Shown here: piece by piece, positions 6,260 to 13,455 of the stretch | How positions within the stretch are numbered: position 1 is the first letter of the stretch | How the letters are laid out: each line of letters starts with the position of its first letter | Assembly: GCA_029865515.1 (NCBI GenBank) | Contig: JAOUGQ010000060.1 | Coordinates: 1 to 13,579, forward strand | Source of the DNA: Nitrospirota bacterium | GTDB lineage: Bacteria; Nitrospirota; Nitrospiria; Nitrospirales; UBA8639 | Direction: 5' to 3' | Length of the DNA stretch: 13,579 nt | Notes under the pieces: generated by a model | The model's input: only the letters and a program-made list of their open reading frames with translations | Told to the model about the DNA's origin: nothing | Databases searched by the model: none | Translations under genes and position numbers: made by a program

Positions 6260-6451
6260 TCACCGGAAAAATTGCTCATTTCTTAAAATTCTTAAGCGTT
6301 GGTTTCTTCTCTGCGGAGATTTTCGGTCGCTTACGAAAATGTCGTTGAGATCTCCCGGGATGAGACAAATGAACTGTTCATTCACCGCTTCCCCAATGTG
6401 GCATTCCGGGCATGTGACATCGGGGTGCCGTGGGTCGGTCGAGAGAGGTTC
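6260..6451 (-). pseudogene. Open frame with CPECH motif and no start codon
   Basis: On the minus strand 63 sense codons run from just after a TAA (6452-6454) to a TGA at 6260-6262. The translation looks protein-like: HPDVTCPECHIGEAVNEQF, then ICLIPGDLNDIFVSDRK, then a basic tail ending in LRILRNEQFFR. C-P-x-C-H suggests half of a zinc-binding knuckle; a further Cys (FIC) follows 14 residues later. No ATG, GTG or TTG occurs in frame before the motif; the first is the GTG of GEAVNE. It may be a gene that lost its 5' end, one needing a frameshift or a rare start, or chance. The stop overlaps a GTG of the paralog B frame (GTGA), which hints at an old operon. Confidence 0.4.
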
Positions 6452-6643
6452 TTAGAGAATTTATTTTTCTGAACTTGATCTGGTGCGGGTTGTTGGCGGG
6501 ATACGTTAGGGAATTGAGGAGAATAAGCCTATTCCTGGAATCCACAAGCCATGAGCCCTATGCAAAGAGGGTATTGCCTGTGAGACAATTGCATACGGTT
6601 CAATTCTCACGATTCCTGGTTGGGTGTCTTGGAGGAGCAGGTG
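6452..6643. other. Upstream region of corA
   Basis: I see no gene in this stretch. A short AT-rich patch (6459-6472) could be part of a promoter for corA or for minus-strand transcription, but no hexamer pair with correct spacing was found. I recognised no Mg2+-sensing leader fold. The GGAGGAG ribosome site of corA is at 6631-6637. Confidence 0.4.
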
Positions 6644-7708
6644 ATGAAGAATCATCGGAAAAAGCGATCCAGTAAATCGGGTCTGCCGCCCGGGACACCG
6701 GTCCATATCGGCGAACAAAAACTTGAGATCATGTCCTTGAGAGCGCTGATCTATTCAGAGCACGCTTTCCAGGAATTTCAAACTGACCGGGTGGATGAGA
6801 TTGTGCCGTTGGCTACTAATCCAACCAACAAGTGGATCACGGTTCAGGGCATTCATCATATCGAGGGCCTTCAGCAGTTGGGGGCCGCCTTTGGACTTCA
6901 TCCCTTGGTGGTGGAAGATATCGTTAATACCGATCAGCGGCCAAAAATCGAAGACTATGGCGATTACCTGTTTATTGTGCTGAAAGCCGTTTCGCGGCAT
7001 GACCAGGGTCACTCGTTGATGGTGGAGCAGGTCAGCTTGATTGTGGGGGGTAATTTTGTCTTGTGTTTTCTGGAGGGGAACGATGATCCTTTTGTCAGCC
7101 TCCGGGAACGACTGCGCAGTGAAAAAGGCCGCTTGAGAAAAACGGGGTCTGATTATCTCACCTACGCTCATCTTGACACGATCGTGGACCAATACTTCCC
7201 TCTGTTGGAAAAAATTGGAGAAGATATTGAAGAGCTTGAAAATCGACTCATTGCGCAAGCTGATCGAGAGTCGCTGAGAACGTTACATCAGTTTAAACGG
7301 GAGATGATTCTCCTTCGCAAAGCCATTTGGCCGCTTCGGGAGGTGCTCAGTCATTTGGAGCGTGGAGAATCTCCGCTGATTCAATCGTCCACGCATATCT
7401 ATTTGCGGGACGTGTATGACCATACGATTCAGTTGATTGAGACGACGGAAACCTACCGCGATATGCTGGGGGGCATGATGGATATTTATCTCACCAGTTT
7501 AAGCAATAAACTGAATGAGACCATGAAAGTCCTGACCGTGATTGCCACGATTTTTATTCCATTAACCTTTATTGTGGGCGTCTATGGGATGAACTTTAAG
7601 GTAATGCCGGAATTGGAATGGCCGTGGGGGTATCCGCTTGTGATGGGGGTGATGCTCTTTCTCGCGATCGGCATGTTGTGGAGTTTTCGAAGAAAGCATT
7701 GGATTTGA
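6644..7708 (+). CDS. corA: CorA-family divalent-metal ion transporter
   Basis: This 354-residue inner-membrane protein belongs to the CorA/MIT family (passive Mg2+, also Co2+/Ni2+ entry). The cytoplasmic N-terminal domain (about 20-290) includes VQGIHHIEGLQQLGAAFGLHPLVVEDI and QRPKIEDYGDYLFIVLK, both typical of the family. The long alpha-7 helix with LDTIVDQYFPLLEKI follows. The C-terminus has two membrane helices (about 296-314 and 330-347) with the signature YGMNF (GMN at 315-317) and the periplasmic loop MPELEWPWGYP. A positively charged end (RRKHWI) completes the family pattern. GGAGGAG lies 6 bases before ATG 6644; in-frame TTG 6620 and GTG 6641 are less likely. It converges on the SMR gene with an 18-bp gap and no visible terminator. 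Confidence 0.96.
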   Translation: MKNHRKKRSSKSGLPPGTPVHIGEQKLEIMSLRALIYSEHAFQEFQTDRVDEIVPLATNPTNKWITVQGIHHIEGLQQLGAAFGLHPLVVEDIVNTDQRPKIEDYGDYLFIVLKAVSRHDQGHSLMVEQVSLIVGGNFVLCFLEGNDDPFVSLRERLRSEKGRLRKTGSDYLTYAHLDTIVDQYFPLLEKIGEDIEELENRLIAQADRESLRTLHQFKREMILLRKAIWPLREVLSHLERGESPLIQSSTHIYLRDVYDHTIQLIETTETYRDMLGGMMDIYLTSLSNKLNETMKVLTVIATIFIPLTFIVGVYGMNFKVMPELEWPWGYPLVMGVMLFLAIGMLWSFRRKHWI

Positions 7709-7726
7709 TCGTCGAGGTAGGCAGCG

Positions 7727-8056
7727 TTACAACCGGACTGTTTGCGAAAACACATGAATGACGATCACTCCGGCGATGATTAATCCCATCCCAATGACCG
7801 CTGGGGCATCAGGTATTTCCCGAAAGGCGATCGCCCCGACGAGCGCCAGGAGAACAATGCCTACGCCGGACCAGATGGCGTAGGCGATGCCGACCGTCAT
7901 GCTTCGCAATACCAGGCTTAAAAGATAAAACGCCGCGGCATATCCAATAACCACTAACAGACTTGGGCCTAATTTGGTGAAACCTTCCGCCGCCTTCAGG
8001 GAACTGGTCGCAATGACTTCGGCCACAATAGCCATGAACAAATACATATAGGTCAT
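7727..8056 (-). CDS. Small multidrug resistance (SMR) transporter, EmrE/QacE type
   Basis: The 109-residue, four-helix inner-membrane protein exchanges protons for cationic compounds as an antiparallel dimer. The key residues of EmrE stand at an offset of one: E13 (EmrE E14), Y39 (Y40), Y59 (Y60) and W62 (W63) in GIAYAIWSGVGIV. LGPSLLVVIGYAAAFYLLS and the final helix AVIGMGLIIAGVIVIHVFS are also typical. Presence of the AYAIWSG block and of Y39 favours the Qac multidrug group over guanidinium exporters, although substrate is inferred. GAAAGGA stands about 9 bases before the ATG. It lies 102 bp downstream of mscS in the same direction; the gap holds a large inverted repeat, so co-transcription is possible but uncertain. 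Confidence 0.93.
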   Translation of the reverse strand: MTYMYLFMAIVAEVIATSSLKAAEGFTKLGPSLLVVIGYAAAFYLLSLVLRSMTVGIAYAIWSGVGIVLLALVGAIAFREIPDAPAVIGMGLIIAGVIVIHVFSQTVRL

Positions 8057-8111
8057 AGGGGCAATCCTTTCGGTGCTTCCTCTGTCAAGAAGAGGCGTTC
8101 ATGTTGGTCAA

Positions 8112-8147
8112 CCGAAATGTTCGGAGACGCGTGCTCCGACGGTTCGG
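8112..8147 (-). promoter_or_regulatory. Two-tier inverted repeat between mscS and the SMR gene
   Basis: An outer 5-bp stem, CCGAA (8112-8116) with TTCGG (8143-8147), encloses an inner 6-bp stem, TCGGAG (8121-8126) with CTCCGA (8134-8139), whose loop is ACGCGTG (plus strand). The bases between the stems form an internal loop (4 and 3 bases). No T-run follows on either strand, so this is not a standard terminator. It could be an mRNA-processing or stability structure, or a repressor site for the SMR gene. It does not match the guanidine riboswitch motifs I know. Confidence 0.55.
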
Positions 8148-8158
8148 CTGCTTGAAGG

Positions 8159-8959
8159 TTACTCTGCATTGAGCATCCGGATCTCCCTTTGGGGGAAAGG
8201 GATCTGAATGTGGTCGGTTCGAAATTCCTCCACAATGGCCTGGTACAGTTCTGCCTGGGCTGGCACATAATCCGGAATGGCCACCCACGGTTTGACGGAT
8301 ATATTGATTGACGAATCTCCCAAGAGGGTAATGCCAATCACTGGCTCCGGATCCTGTAATACGCGCGGGTTGGCCATGACGATTCTTCGAACGGAAGCCA
8401 GGGCTTGCGTAAGATCGGTGCCATAGGCCACGCCCACCATCAAATCGAGTTGGCGGATCTTTCCATAGTTATGCAGAATTTCGCCAATAATCTTCCGGTT
8501 GGGAATGACCACGATGGAACGATCCAGATGACGCAGCTTGGTTGTGAAAATGTCGATCGTCTGTACTTCACCATGTTCTCCCAGGATATCGATAAATTCC
8601 CCGACCCGAAACGGCTTGGTAAAGATTATACTCAGCCCGGCAAAGAGGTTGAGGAATACTCCCTGTAATGCCAGCCCGATGCCGACGCCGGCGACACCGA
8701 GTCCGGCAATCAGGGGGAAGATCTGAATCCCGAATTGTTGAAGTACCACCAGCAGGGTGAAAAGAAAAATGATGCCCTTCACAATCCGGATAATGAGCAG
8801 TCGGATCGGAGTTTCCATTTCAATTTTGGCCAGGGCTCGATGGGTATACTGACCGGCTGATCTGGCCAGGAAGGCACCAATCGCCAGAATCAGTAATGCG
8901 CTACCGGCTTGCAGTCCGTACTGAATGACTAACTCCATGCTAATGGCCGTTCCCAACAT
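8159..8959 (-). CDS. mscS: MscS-family mechanosensitive channel
   Basis: At 266 residues the protein is close to E. coli MscS (286). TM1 is about 8-31, TM2 about 52-75, and the pore helix TM3 about 80-113. TM3 has the alternating Gly/Ala packing pattern of the channel (GLGVAGVGIGLALQGVF) and ends in the conserved hinge and entry to the beta domain, NLFAGLSIIFTKPFRVGEFI. The beta domain includes HGEVQTIDIFTTKLRHLD and the V-V-I-P-N-R block at 150-155, and the C-terminal alpha/beta part follows. The channel opens under membrane tension to release solutes during osmotic downshock. GGAG lies about 9 bases before the ATG; an in-frame ATG seven codons later is less likely. The SMR gene follows in the same direction. 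Confidence 0.95.
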   Translation of the reverse strand: MLGTAISMELVIQYGLQAGSALLILAIGAFLARSAGQYTHRALAKIEMETPIRLLIIRIVKGIIFLFTLLVVLQQFGIQIFPLIAGLGVAGVGIGLALQGVFLNLFAGLSIIFTKPFRVGEFIDILGEHGEVQTIDIFTTKLRHLDRSIVVIPNRKIIGEILHNYGKIRQLDLMVGVAYGTDLTQALASVRRIVMANPRVLQDPEPVIGITLLGDSSINISVKPWVAIPDYVPAQAELYQAIVEEFRTDHIQIPFPQREIRMLNAE

Positions 8960-9139
8960 GTCGGTTTCTCCAGGTGAAGGTGGTGGCTCTGTGTCCAGGC
9001 TGGATAGCCTAACGGAAAAGCCACAGGATAACTATATGGAGAGCCTTGAGGATGTCATTTTTGAAACACTTGTGACAGGCCAACGCGTGTTCCCCAAAAA
9101 ATGAGTTGCACCAAAAAGAGCGATTGCGCTAAGAAAGGC

Positions 9140-9145
9140 TATAAT
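9140..9145 (+). promoter_or_regulatory. Candidate -10 box upstream of the TPR protein gene
   Basis: A perfect TATAAT lies 41 bp before the ATG at 9187. No -35 hexamer has acceptable spacing (TTGCAC at 9106-9111 is 28 bp away), so the call rests on the -10 alone. Confidence 0.35.
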
Positions 9146-9186
9146 GAAAGATGTTGTGTGGGGATGGTGAAAGAGGGAGGAGTGTA

Positions 9187-10848
9187 ATGAGATCTCATAT
9201 TCGGGTTGTGGTGTCAATGGTTCTGGGACTTTTGGCCATGCAGGGAATGGGTGTGGGCTTTCATGGCCAAGCCTTAGCAGAGTCCGTTCGGCTCCAAGAG
9301 GGATTAGGGAGACATCATTTTCCTATCTCCTCCAAAGGGACAATGGCGCAGCGGTTTTTTGATCAAGGGCTGATTCTGTCATTTGGATTTAATCATGCTG
9401 AAGCTGCCAGATCTTTCAGAGAATCTCAACAGCGCGATCCGAACTGCGCCATGTGTTATTGGGGGGAGGCGTTGGTACTTGGTCCGAATATCAATGCGCC
9501 GATGGATCCTTCGGTCGTTCCTCAGGCTTTTGCGGCGGTGCAGAAGGCGTTAGCGCTGAAAGAACAGGCTACTGATAAAGAAATCGCCCTCATTCAGGCC
9601 TTGGCGACGCGCTACTCCAAAGAGGTTGTGGCCGATCGGTCCTCACTCGATGCGGCCTATGCTGAGGCGATGCGGGCTGTCGCCAAGCAGTTTCCTGACG
9701 ATCCGGCCGTTGGCGCGTTGTTGGCTGAAGCGCTCATGGACCTGCATCCCTGGGATTTTTGGAGCAAGGGGGGAGAGCCAAAACCCTGGACACCGGAAAT
9801 TGTGTCGACGCTAGAGAGCGTGTTGGACCAATCCGCCAGTCATCCCTTAGCCATTCATCTCTATATTCATGTGATGGAAGCCTCCCCGAATCCCGAGAAG
9901 GCTCTTTCCGATGCTGAACGATTGCCCGCTCTTGTCCCCGGGTCAGGACATCTTGTCCACATGCCCGCCCATATCTATATCCGTGTTGGGCGTTATCGTG
10001 ATGCCGTGATGGCTAATCAAGAGGCGATCAATGTGGATGAGTACTATCTACGTCACTCACACGAGGAAAGTATTTATACGGCAGCCTATGTTCCTCACAA
10101 TCATCATTTCCTGTGGGCGGCGGCGATTAAGATCGGGTTGCAGCAGTTGGCGATGCAAGCGGCTTTGAATACGGCGACTCAAGTGAATCCTGCAATGATG
10201 CGGGATCCTGGTTTTGGGGGAACCCTGCAACATTTTTGGTCCATTCCCCTTTATACGAAAGCCTTATTCGGGAATTGGGCGGAAATTCTCTCAGAACCCG
10301 CGCCACCGGTGGATTTACTGTATCCCACGGCTATCTGGCATTATGCCCGTGGGTTGGCATGGGTTCGTCAAGGGAAATTAGACGCTGCCCAACAGGAACT
10401 CGCGCACCTCACGAGGAGTGCCCGTGACCCTGCTGTGGCCAACCTGACTATTTTTGATTTGAATACCGTCGTCAGTATTCTCAATATCGCGGAGGCGGTG
10501 CTGGCTGGAGAAATTGCTGCGGCCCAGGGTGATTATGAGACCGCGGTGCGTCAGGTGCACCGGGCTGTTCAACTGGAGGATGGATTGCATTATACGGAAC
10601 CGAAGGATTGGTATCTGCCGTCCCGCCAGGTTTTGGGTGCGGTACTTCTGGAAGCCGGGAAGCCCGTTGAAGCAGAACAGGCATTTCGAGAAGATCTTCA
10701 GGCTCACCCTCAAAGCGGGTGGTCGCTTTTTGGGTTGGAACAGAGTTTGCGGGCGCAGGGGAAAACCGAAGAAGCCGAGAGTGTCCACCAAAATTTTCGG
10801 CAAGTGTGGAGTGACGCGGATGTGACCTTGACGGCTGCCAGGTTTTAA
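9187..10848 (+). CDS. Exported tetratricopeptide-repeat protein
   Basis: This 553-residue protein has a signal peptide: a basic start (MRSHIR), a hydrophobic core to about residue 24 and a likely signal-peptidase site after A29-L30-A31. The mature N-terminus has the blocks LGRHHFPIS, AQRFFDQGL, FGFNHAEAARSF and CAMCYWGEALVLGPNINAPMD. I associate these with a widespread but functionally unassigned family of TPR proteins. Further helical repeats occur in the middle (HPLAIHLYIHVMEASPNPEKA, then PAHIYIRVGRYRDAV) and at the C-terminus (AGKPVEAEQAFREDL and the next helix pair). The C-x-x-C pair at CAMC could bind metal or form a disulfide, which is speculation. GGGAGGAG just before ATG 9187 fixes the start; ATG 9151 in frame would precede that site. 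The gene appears to stand alone. Confidence 0.85.
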   Translation: MRSHIRVVVSMVLGLLAMQGMGVGFHGQALAESVRLQEGLGRHHFPISSKGTMAQRFFDQGLILSFGFNHAEAARSFRESQQRDPNCAMCYWGEALVLGPNINAPMDPSVVPQAFAAVQKALALKEQATDKEIALIQALATRYSKEVVADRSSLDAAYAEAMRAVAKQFPDDPAVGALLAEALMDLHPWDFWSKGGEPKPWTPEIVSTLESVLDQSASHPLAIHLYIHVMEASPNPEKALSDAERLPALVPGSGHLVHMPAHIYIRVGRYRDAVMANQEAINVDEYYLRHSHEESIYTAAYVPHNHHFLWAAAIKIGLQQLAMQAALNTATQVNPAMMRDPGFGGTLQHFWSIPLYTKALFGNWAEILSEPAPPVDLLYPTAIWHYARGLAWVRQGKLDAAQQELAHLTRSARDPAVANLTIFDLNTVVSILNIAEAVLAGEIAAAQGDYETAVRQVHRAVQLEDGLHYTEPKDWYLPSRQVLGAVLLEAGKPVEAEQAFREDLQAHPQSGWSLFGLEQSLRAQGKTEEAESVHQNFRQVWSDADVTLTAARF

Positions 10849-11026
10849 GACGATCAGATTTGGGCAAGTCTTATTGCCTGGACTTTTCGGCCTCTTCAGA
10901 CGAGGGGTTGGCAATTTTTCTTCTCAGTCTTCCCGTCCCATTCGTATTTGGAGTCAATGGGTTGGGGTGGGATATGATGGGCTGTCTCCTGCAAGATTGC
11001 GCTTGTTCATCGGAGCGTTGTTGCGG

Positions 11027-11050
11027 CACAGGGAAATCCTGATCCCTGTG
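11027..11050. repeat. Perfect 8-bp inverted repeat
   Basis: CACAGGGA (11027-11034) and TCCCTGTG (11043-11050) are separated by 8 bases. The symmetry suits either a regulator-binding site or an RNA hairpin. The bases after it are not T-rich, so a terminator is doubtful. It lies about 275 bp before the LuxR-type gene. Confidence 0.5.
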
Positions 11051-11313
11051 TGGCCTGGCTTTCTCCACTTCGAGAGGGGACACGAGCCAAAATGGCAAAA
11101 CTTTCCACCTGATTCCGCCACTCTTCTTTCTGTTGTTTGTATGAAAATTTGGGTTTCTGCCCTTCCGTTTATTTAAGTTTCTCTTTTTATTCTCCGACAA
11201 TAAGTTCAACATGGCCTACGGAGTTTGTGAACATTTCATGCAACCCATCTCAGTGGTTGGCCCCCTTGGGGATTGTGCAGGGTTTTTTTATAGCGATCAT
11301 CAACCTGATCCAC

Positions 11314-11323
11314 GGAGTACTCC
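11314..11323 (+). promoter_or_regulatory. Palindrome GGAGTACTCC containing the ribosome site
   Basis: The perfect 10-bp palindrome includes GGAG (11314-11317), which stands 6 bases before the TTG at 11324. This spacing supports the TTG as start codon. As DNA it could be an operator half-site; as RNA it has no loop and could only pair between molecules or with other leader segments. Confidence 0.4.
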
Positions 11324-11965
11324 TTGAGTCGACGTTCTATCGGAATTCCTTGTACCACGATGCCTAAGGCTACCAATGGAGGTGGTTTGTTACGGTTACA
11401 GGAAATCGCTGACCGGCGTATGATTCCCGGAGTATTGTTGTTTTCGGGTTCCGGAGACGTGTTGTTTATGAATTCCGAAGCCGATGCGTTAAGCCGACAG
11501 ATTATGGGAGTCCGTCATGGGGCAGACGCACCGGATGTGTTGCCCGCCGAAGTCTTGGAATTATGTGCGTCTCTTCGGAACTTGTTGGACAGTCCCGAGA
11601 ATCTGATGCCAGGGGGACAGCACGAGATGCGACGGGTGATCGGTGATGTACAATCGCCGGTGTTACTGCGCGGCTTTCCGTTAGCGCCCCATTCTGAGAA
11701 GGATGAGGCCTGCATGCTCATCATTATGGAAAAAATCGGGCGCGAACGTCGGGTGGTGCCCGATCAAGCGAAGGATCAGTTTCGGTTAACGGATCGGGAA
11801 GTGGAAATTGTGAAATACATCAGTGAGGGATGGACCAATAAAGAAATCGCCCGGCATCTGGGTATTAGCGAACACACGGTCAAAGAGCACGTACGACATC
11901 TTCTGAAAAAGACGAAAACAACCACTCGAACGGGCATTCTCGCGCAAATCTTCCAGGATACCTAA
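11324..11965 (+). CDS. LuxR-type HTH regulator with a PAS-like N-terminal part
   Basis: The 213-residue protein ends in a clear LuxR/GerE helix-turn-helix (about 152-208): LTDREVEIVKYISEGWTNKEIA, then HLGISEHTVKEHVRHLLKK. The N-terminal part (about 23-140) has GVLLFSGSGDVLFMNSEADAL, like the start of a PAS domain (a 'signal..MN..A' pattern), and a strand-rich end, ACMLIIMEKI. There is no receiver domain with a phosphorylatable Asp, so direct control by a histidine kinase is unlikely; a ligand or partner protein is more likely. The TTG start has GGAG at 6-base spacing; ATG 11360, twelve codons later, lacks one. The gene lies upstream of the ECF sigma operon in the same direction, 365 bp away, so a regulatory link is possible but unproven. 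Confidence 0.85.
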   Translation: MSRRSIGIPCTTMPKATNGGGLLRLQEIADRRMIPGVLLFSGSGDVLFMNSEADALSRQIMGVRHGADAPDVLPAEVLELCASLRNLLDSPENLMPGGQHEMRRVIGDVQSPVLLRGFPLAPHSEKDEACMLIIMEKIGRERRVVPDQAKDQFRLTDREVEIVKYISEGWTNKEIARHLGISEHTVKEHVRHLLKKTKTTTRTGILAQIFQDT

Positions 11966-12122
11966 CCCAACCCCATTTTCGGAGATTGGCTCTTCTCTCT
12001 TTTCTCCTTTGGTCTCGAGCAGCCTGTTTTTCTTCCAGTGCCAATGGAGCTCTCTTTTCTCGAAACGTTCATTGTACTTGACCTGTGCGCCTCGAATTCT
12101 TCGCTATCCGGGGGATTTGTCG

Positions 12123-12266
12123 GTGGAACGGCTCGTTTTGGCGTGTGAGGCCCTGGTGGTAGAAGGGGGCAATTATGAGCGTTCCTTCTTTCGGCCCGGT
12201 GAACCATTGCATAGATCAGATATGACCTGCATTGATGAAATATTGTATTATGCAACCAGCGTGTGA
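12123..12266 (+). CDS. Possible 47-residue small ORF upstream of the sigma factor gene
   Basis: GTG 12123 follows GGGGGA (12110-12115) at 7-base spacing, and the frame ends with TGA 12264-12266. The translation starts MERLVLACEALVVEGGNYERSF-like and ends in DEILYYATSV; codon choice resembles the neighbouring genes. I recognise no family. The same frame is open further upstream (TTG 12009), but that part is Ser/Phe-rich and looks non-coding. It may be a leader peptide, a decayed gene or chance. A strong hairpin follows 8 bp after the stop. Confidence 0.3.
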   Translation: MERLVLACEALVVEGGNYERSFFRPGEPLHRSDMTCIDEILYYATSV

Positions 12267-12274
12267 TTGTCACC

Positions 12275-12304
12275 ATCGGGCTTAGGGTAATATCCCTGCC
12301 CGAT
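12275..12304 (+). terminator. Strong hairpin before the ECF sigma gene
   Basis: The outer stem is ATCGGGC (12275-12281) with GCCCGAT (12298-12304). The inner stem is AGGG (12284-12287) with CCCT (12294-12297), with loop TAATAT and a two-base TT bulge. The downstream ATTCGTTTATC is only partly T-rich. It could terminate transcription of the small ORF or sit in the leader of the sigma gene, 26 bp before its proposed start. Between 11966 and 12122 nothing else was recognised. Confidence 0.5.
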
Positions 12305-12330
12305 ATTCGTTTATCTCTATCTCCCTGGGG

Positions 12331-13008
12331 TTGGTCATTCCTCCGTCTCCACTCTCGGTGCACGATACGCTTCATCTTGATGAGCCGGGGCTCGTCCGGG
12401 CTCTTCAATCTGGCGATGAAAAAGTGTTCACCGCTGTGATGGATTGGTATTCCGGTTCGTTATTGCGGTTAGCCATGTCCTCTGTGCCGAGTCGGGCCGT
12501 TGCCGAAGAAGTCGTCCAGGAAACCTGGATGGGGGTGTTGGAAGGCATCCATCGGTTTGAGGGCCGATCGTCTTTTAAAACCTGGCTCTTTCGGATTTTG
12601 ACCAATCGTGCGAAAACACGAGGAATACGGGAGAGTCGCTATGAGGCGTTCGGGTTGAGTGCTTCTTCTACGGGTGCTGATGAGGGATCCTCTTTAGAAG
12701 ATTCCCTGTTTGTGGCGGAGGGTTCCGGAAAGGGCCATTGGGTAGACCCTCCTCAGGCCTGGGAGCCGGATACGCCGGAACGGGTGTTACTGTCAAAGGA
12801 ATGCCGGTCGGTCATTGAAAACGCGATTGAACGTTTGCCGGGTACTCAGCGGCAGGTGATGACCTTGCGCGATATCGAGGGTGTCAGTTCCGAAGAGGTC
12901 TGTAACATTCTTGAGATTAGCGAGACGAACCAACGGGTGTTGTTACACCGGGCGCGCACCAAAGTCCGGCGAGAGCTCGCGCTCTACATCCAGGAGAATA
13001 AGACGTAA
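12331..13008 (+). CDS. ECF-type RNA polymerase sigma factor
   Basis: The 225-residue protein has sigma region 2 at about 22-98 (GDEKVFTAVMDWYSGSLLRLA, then EEVVQETWMGVLEGIHRFEG and FKTWLFRILTNRA). Region 4 is at about 162-220 (ENAIERLPGTQRQVMTLRDIEG, then SSEEVCNILEISETNQRVLLHRARTKVRRELA). Region 3 is absent, as in all ECF factors. The linker of about 60 residues is longer than usual and holds GHWVDPPQAWEPDTPE; I recall a GHW-x-x-PP-x-x-W motif in some ECF groups paired with zinc anti-sigma factors. The start is uncertain: TTG 12331 has no well-spaced ribosome site, and GTG 12358 is an alternative. The anti-sigma gene begins 5 bp after the stop, so the pair is an operon, probably autoregulated. 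Confidence 0.9.
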   Translation: MVIPPSPLSVHDTLHLDEPGLVRALQSGDEKVFTAVMDWYSGSLLRLAMSSVPSRAVAEEVVQETWMGVLEGIHRFEGRSSFKTWLFRILTNRAKTRGIRESRYEAFGLSASSTGADEGSSLEDSLFVAEGSGKGHWVDPPQAWEPDTPERVLLSKECRSVIENAIERLPGTQRQVMTLRDIEGVSSEEVCNILEISETNQRVLLHRARTKVRRELALYIQENKT

Positions 13009-13013
13009 TACCA

Positions 13014-13325
13014 ATGGATACGAATTTCAAACACAAGCTTTTGGGGCATATGGCGGGAAATTTTACCTGCCGGGAGATTGCCCAGCTTGTGACGGATTAC
13101 CTGGAAGGTTCGTTGACTTTTTCCGAGCGTGTACGGTTTCAACTGCATTTGGGTTTGTGCTTTGCCTGCCGCAATTATTTACGCCAAATGAAATTCACGA
13201 TTACGACCCTCCGCCAATTACCTGTTGAACCTGTTCCCCCTCATGTGAAGGAGGAACTGCTTCAACGGTTTCGTGCCTGGAAACGGCAATCCCCTGAACC
13301 TGCAGAGAACCCTGAAGCTGACTAG
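13014..13325 (+). CDS. Soluble zinc-finger (ZAS, zf-HC2) anti-sigma factor
   Basis: The 103-residue protein carries the zinc anti-sigma motif C19-x25-H45-x3-C49-x2-C52 within CREIAQLVTDYLEGSLTFSE and HLGLCFACRNYL. It should bind the sigma factor encoded immediately upstream and hold it off RNA polymerase. There is no membrane helix; the C-terminal half (LPVEPVPPHVKEELLQRFRAWK) is a short charged helix. It therefore belongs with cytoplasmic ZAS proteins such as RsrA and ChrR rather than membrane-anchored ones. ZAS cysteines can respond to oxidants, but that is family knowledge and not shown here. ATG 13014 is 5 bp after the sigma stop, and the nearest AGGAG is 22 bases away, so translation is probably coupled. 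ATG 13050 is a less likely start, although it keeps the motif. Confidence 0.88.
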   Translation: MDTNFKHKLLGHMAGNFTCREIAQLVTDYLEGSLTFSERVRFQLHLGLCFACRNYLRQMKFTITTLRQLPVEPVPPHVKEELLQRFRAWKRQSPEPAENPEAD

Positions 13326-13455
13326 GTCTTCGGGTTTTCTTCCGGTGCGGGCCCCTTCTCCCGTTCCATCTAATGTGGTAAACAGGACGGGGGAACTTCT
13401 GTCCCTTCTTTCTCATGCGAATTCATCGGTATTGATATCAGCGAAGGAGTCAATT

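Larger units (their letters stand above)
10849..11323. other. Long intergenic region before the LuxR-type gene
   Basis: About 475 bp without a gene I can support. Open frames exist on both strands but have no ribosome site, low-complexity or Trp/Cys-rich translations and no family motif. Features seen are an 8-bp inverted repeat (listed), a T-run at 11283-11289, and a palindrome over the next gene's ribosome site (listed). No terminator with a T-run was found directly after the TPR gene. Confidence 0.5.

Noticed and set aside
8057..8158. Guanidine riboswitch upstream of the SMR gene
   Set aside because: SMR context made this worth checking, but the conserved ACGR-loop hairpin pair of the guanidine-II class and the guanidine-I core are not visible.
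10378..10914. 178-codon minus-strand frame at the end of the TPR gene
   Set aside because: It is antisense to the TPR repeats; the product is Pro/Arg-rich and resembles nothing, as expected for an antisense frame.
10874..11176. 100-codon plus-strand frame in the gap after the TPR gene
   Set aside because: The Trp/Phe-rich translation lacks any domain pattern, has no ribosome site and runs across the 8-bp inverted repeat.
11962..12408. 148-codon minus-strand frame before the sigma factor
   Set aside because: No ribosome site or motif; it runs through the hairpin and into the start of the sigma gene.
13385..13414. Intrinsic terminator after the anti-sigma gene
   Set aside because: GGAC (13385-13388) with GTCC (13401-13404) followed by CTTCTTTCTC is only a 4-bp stem with a large loop.
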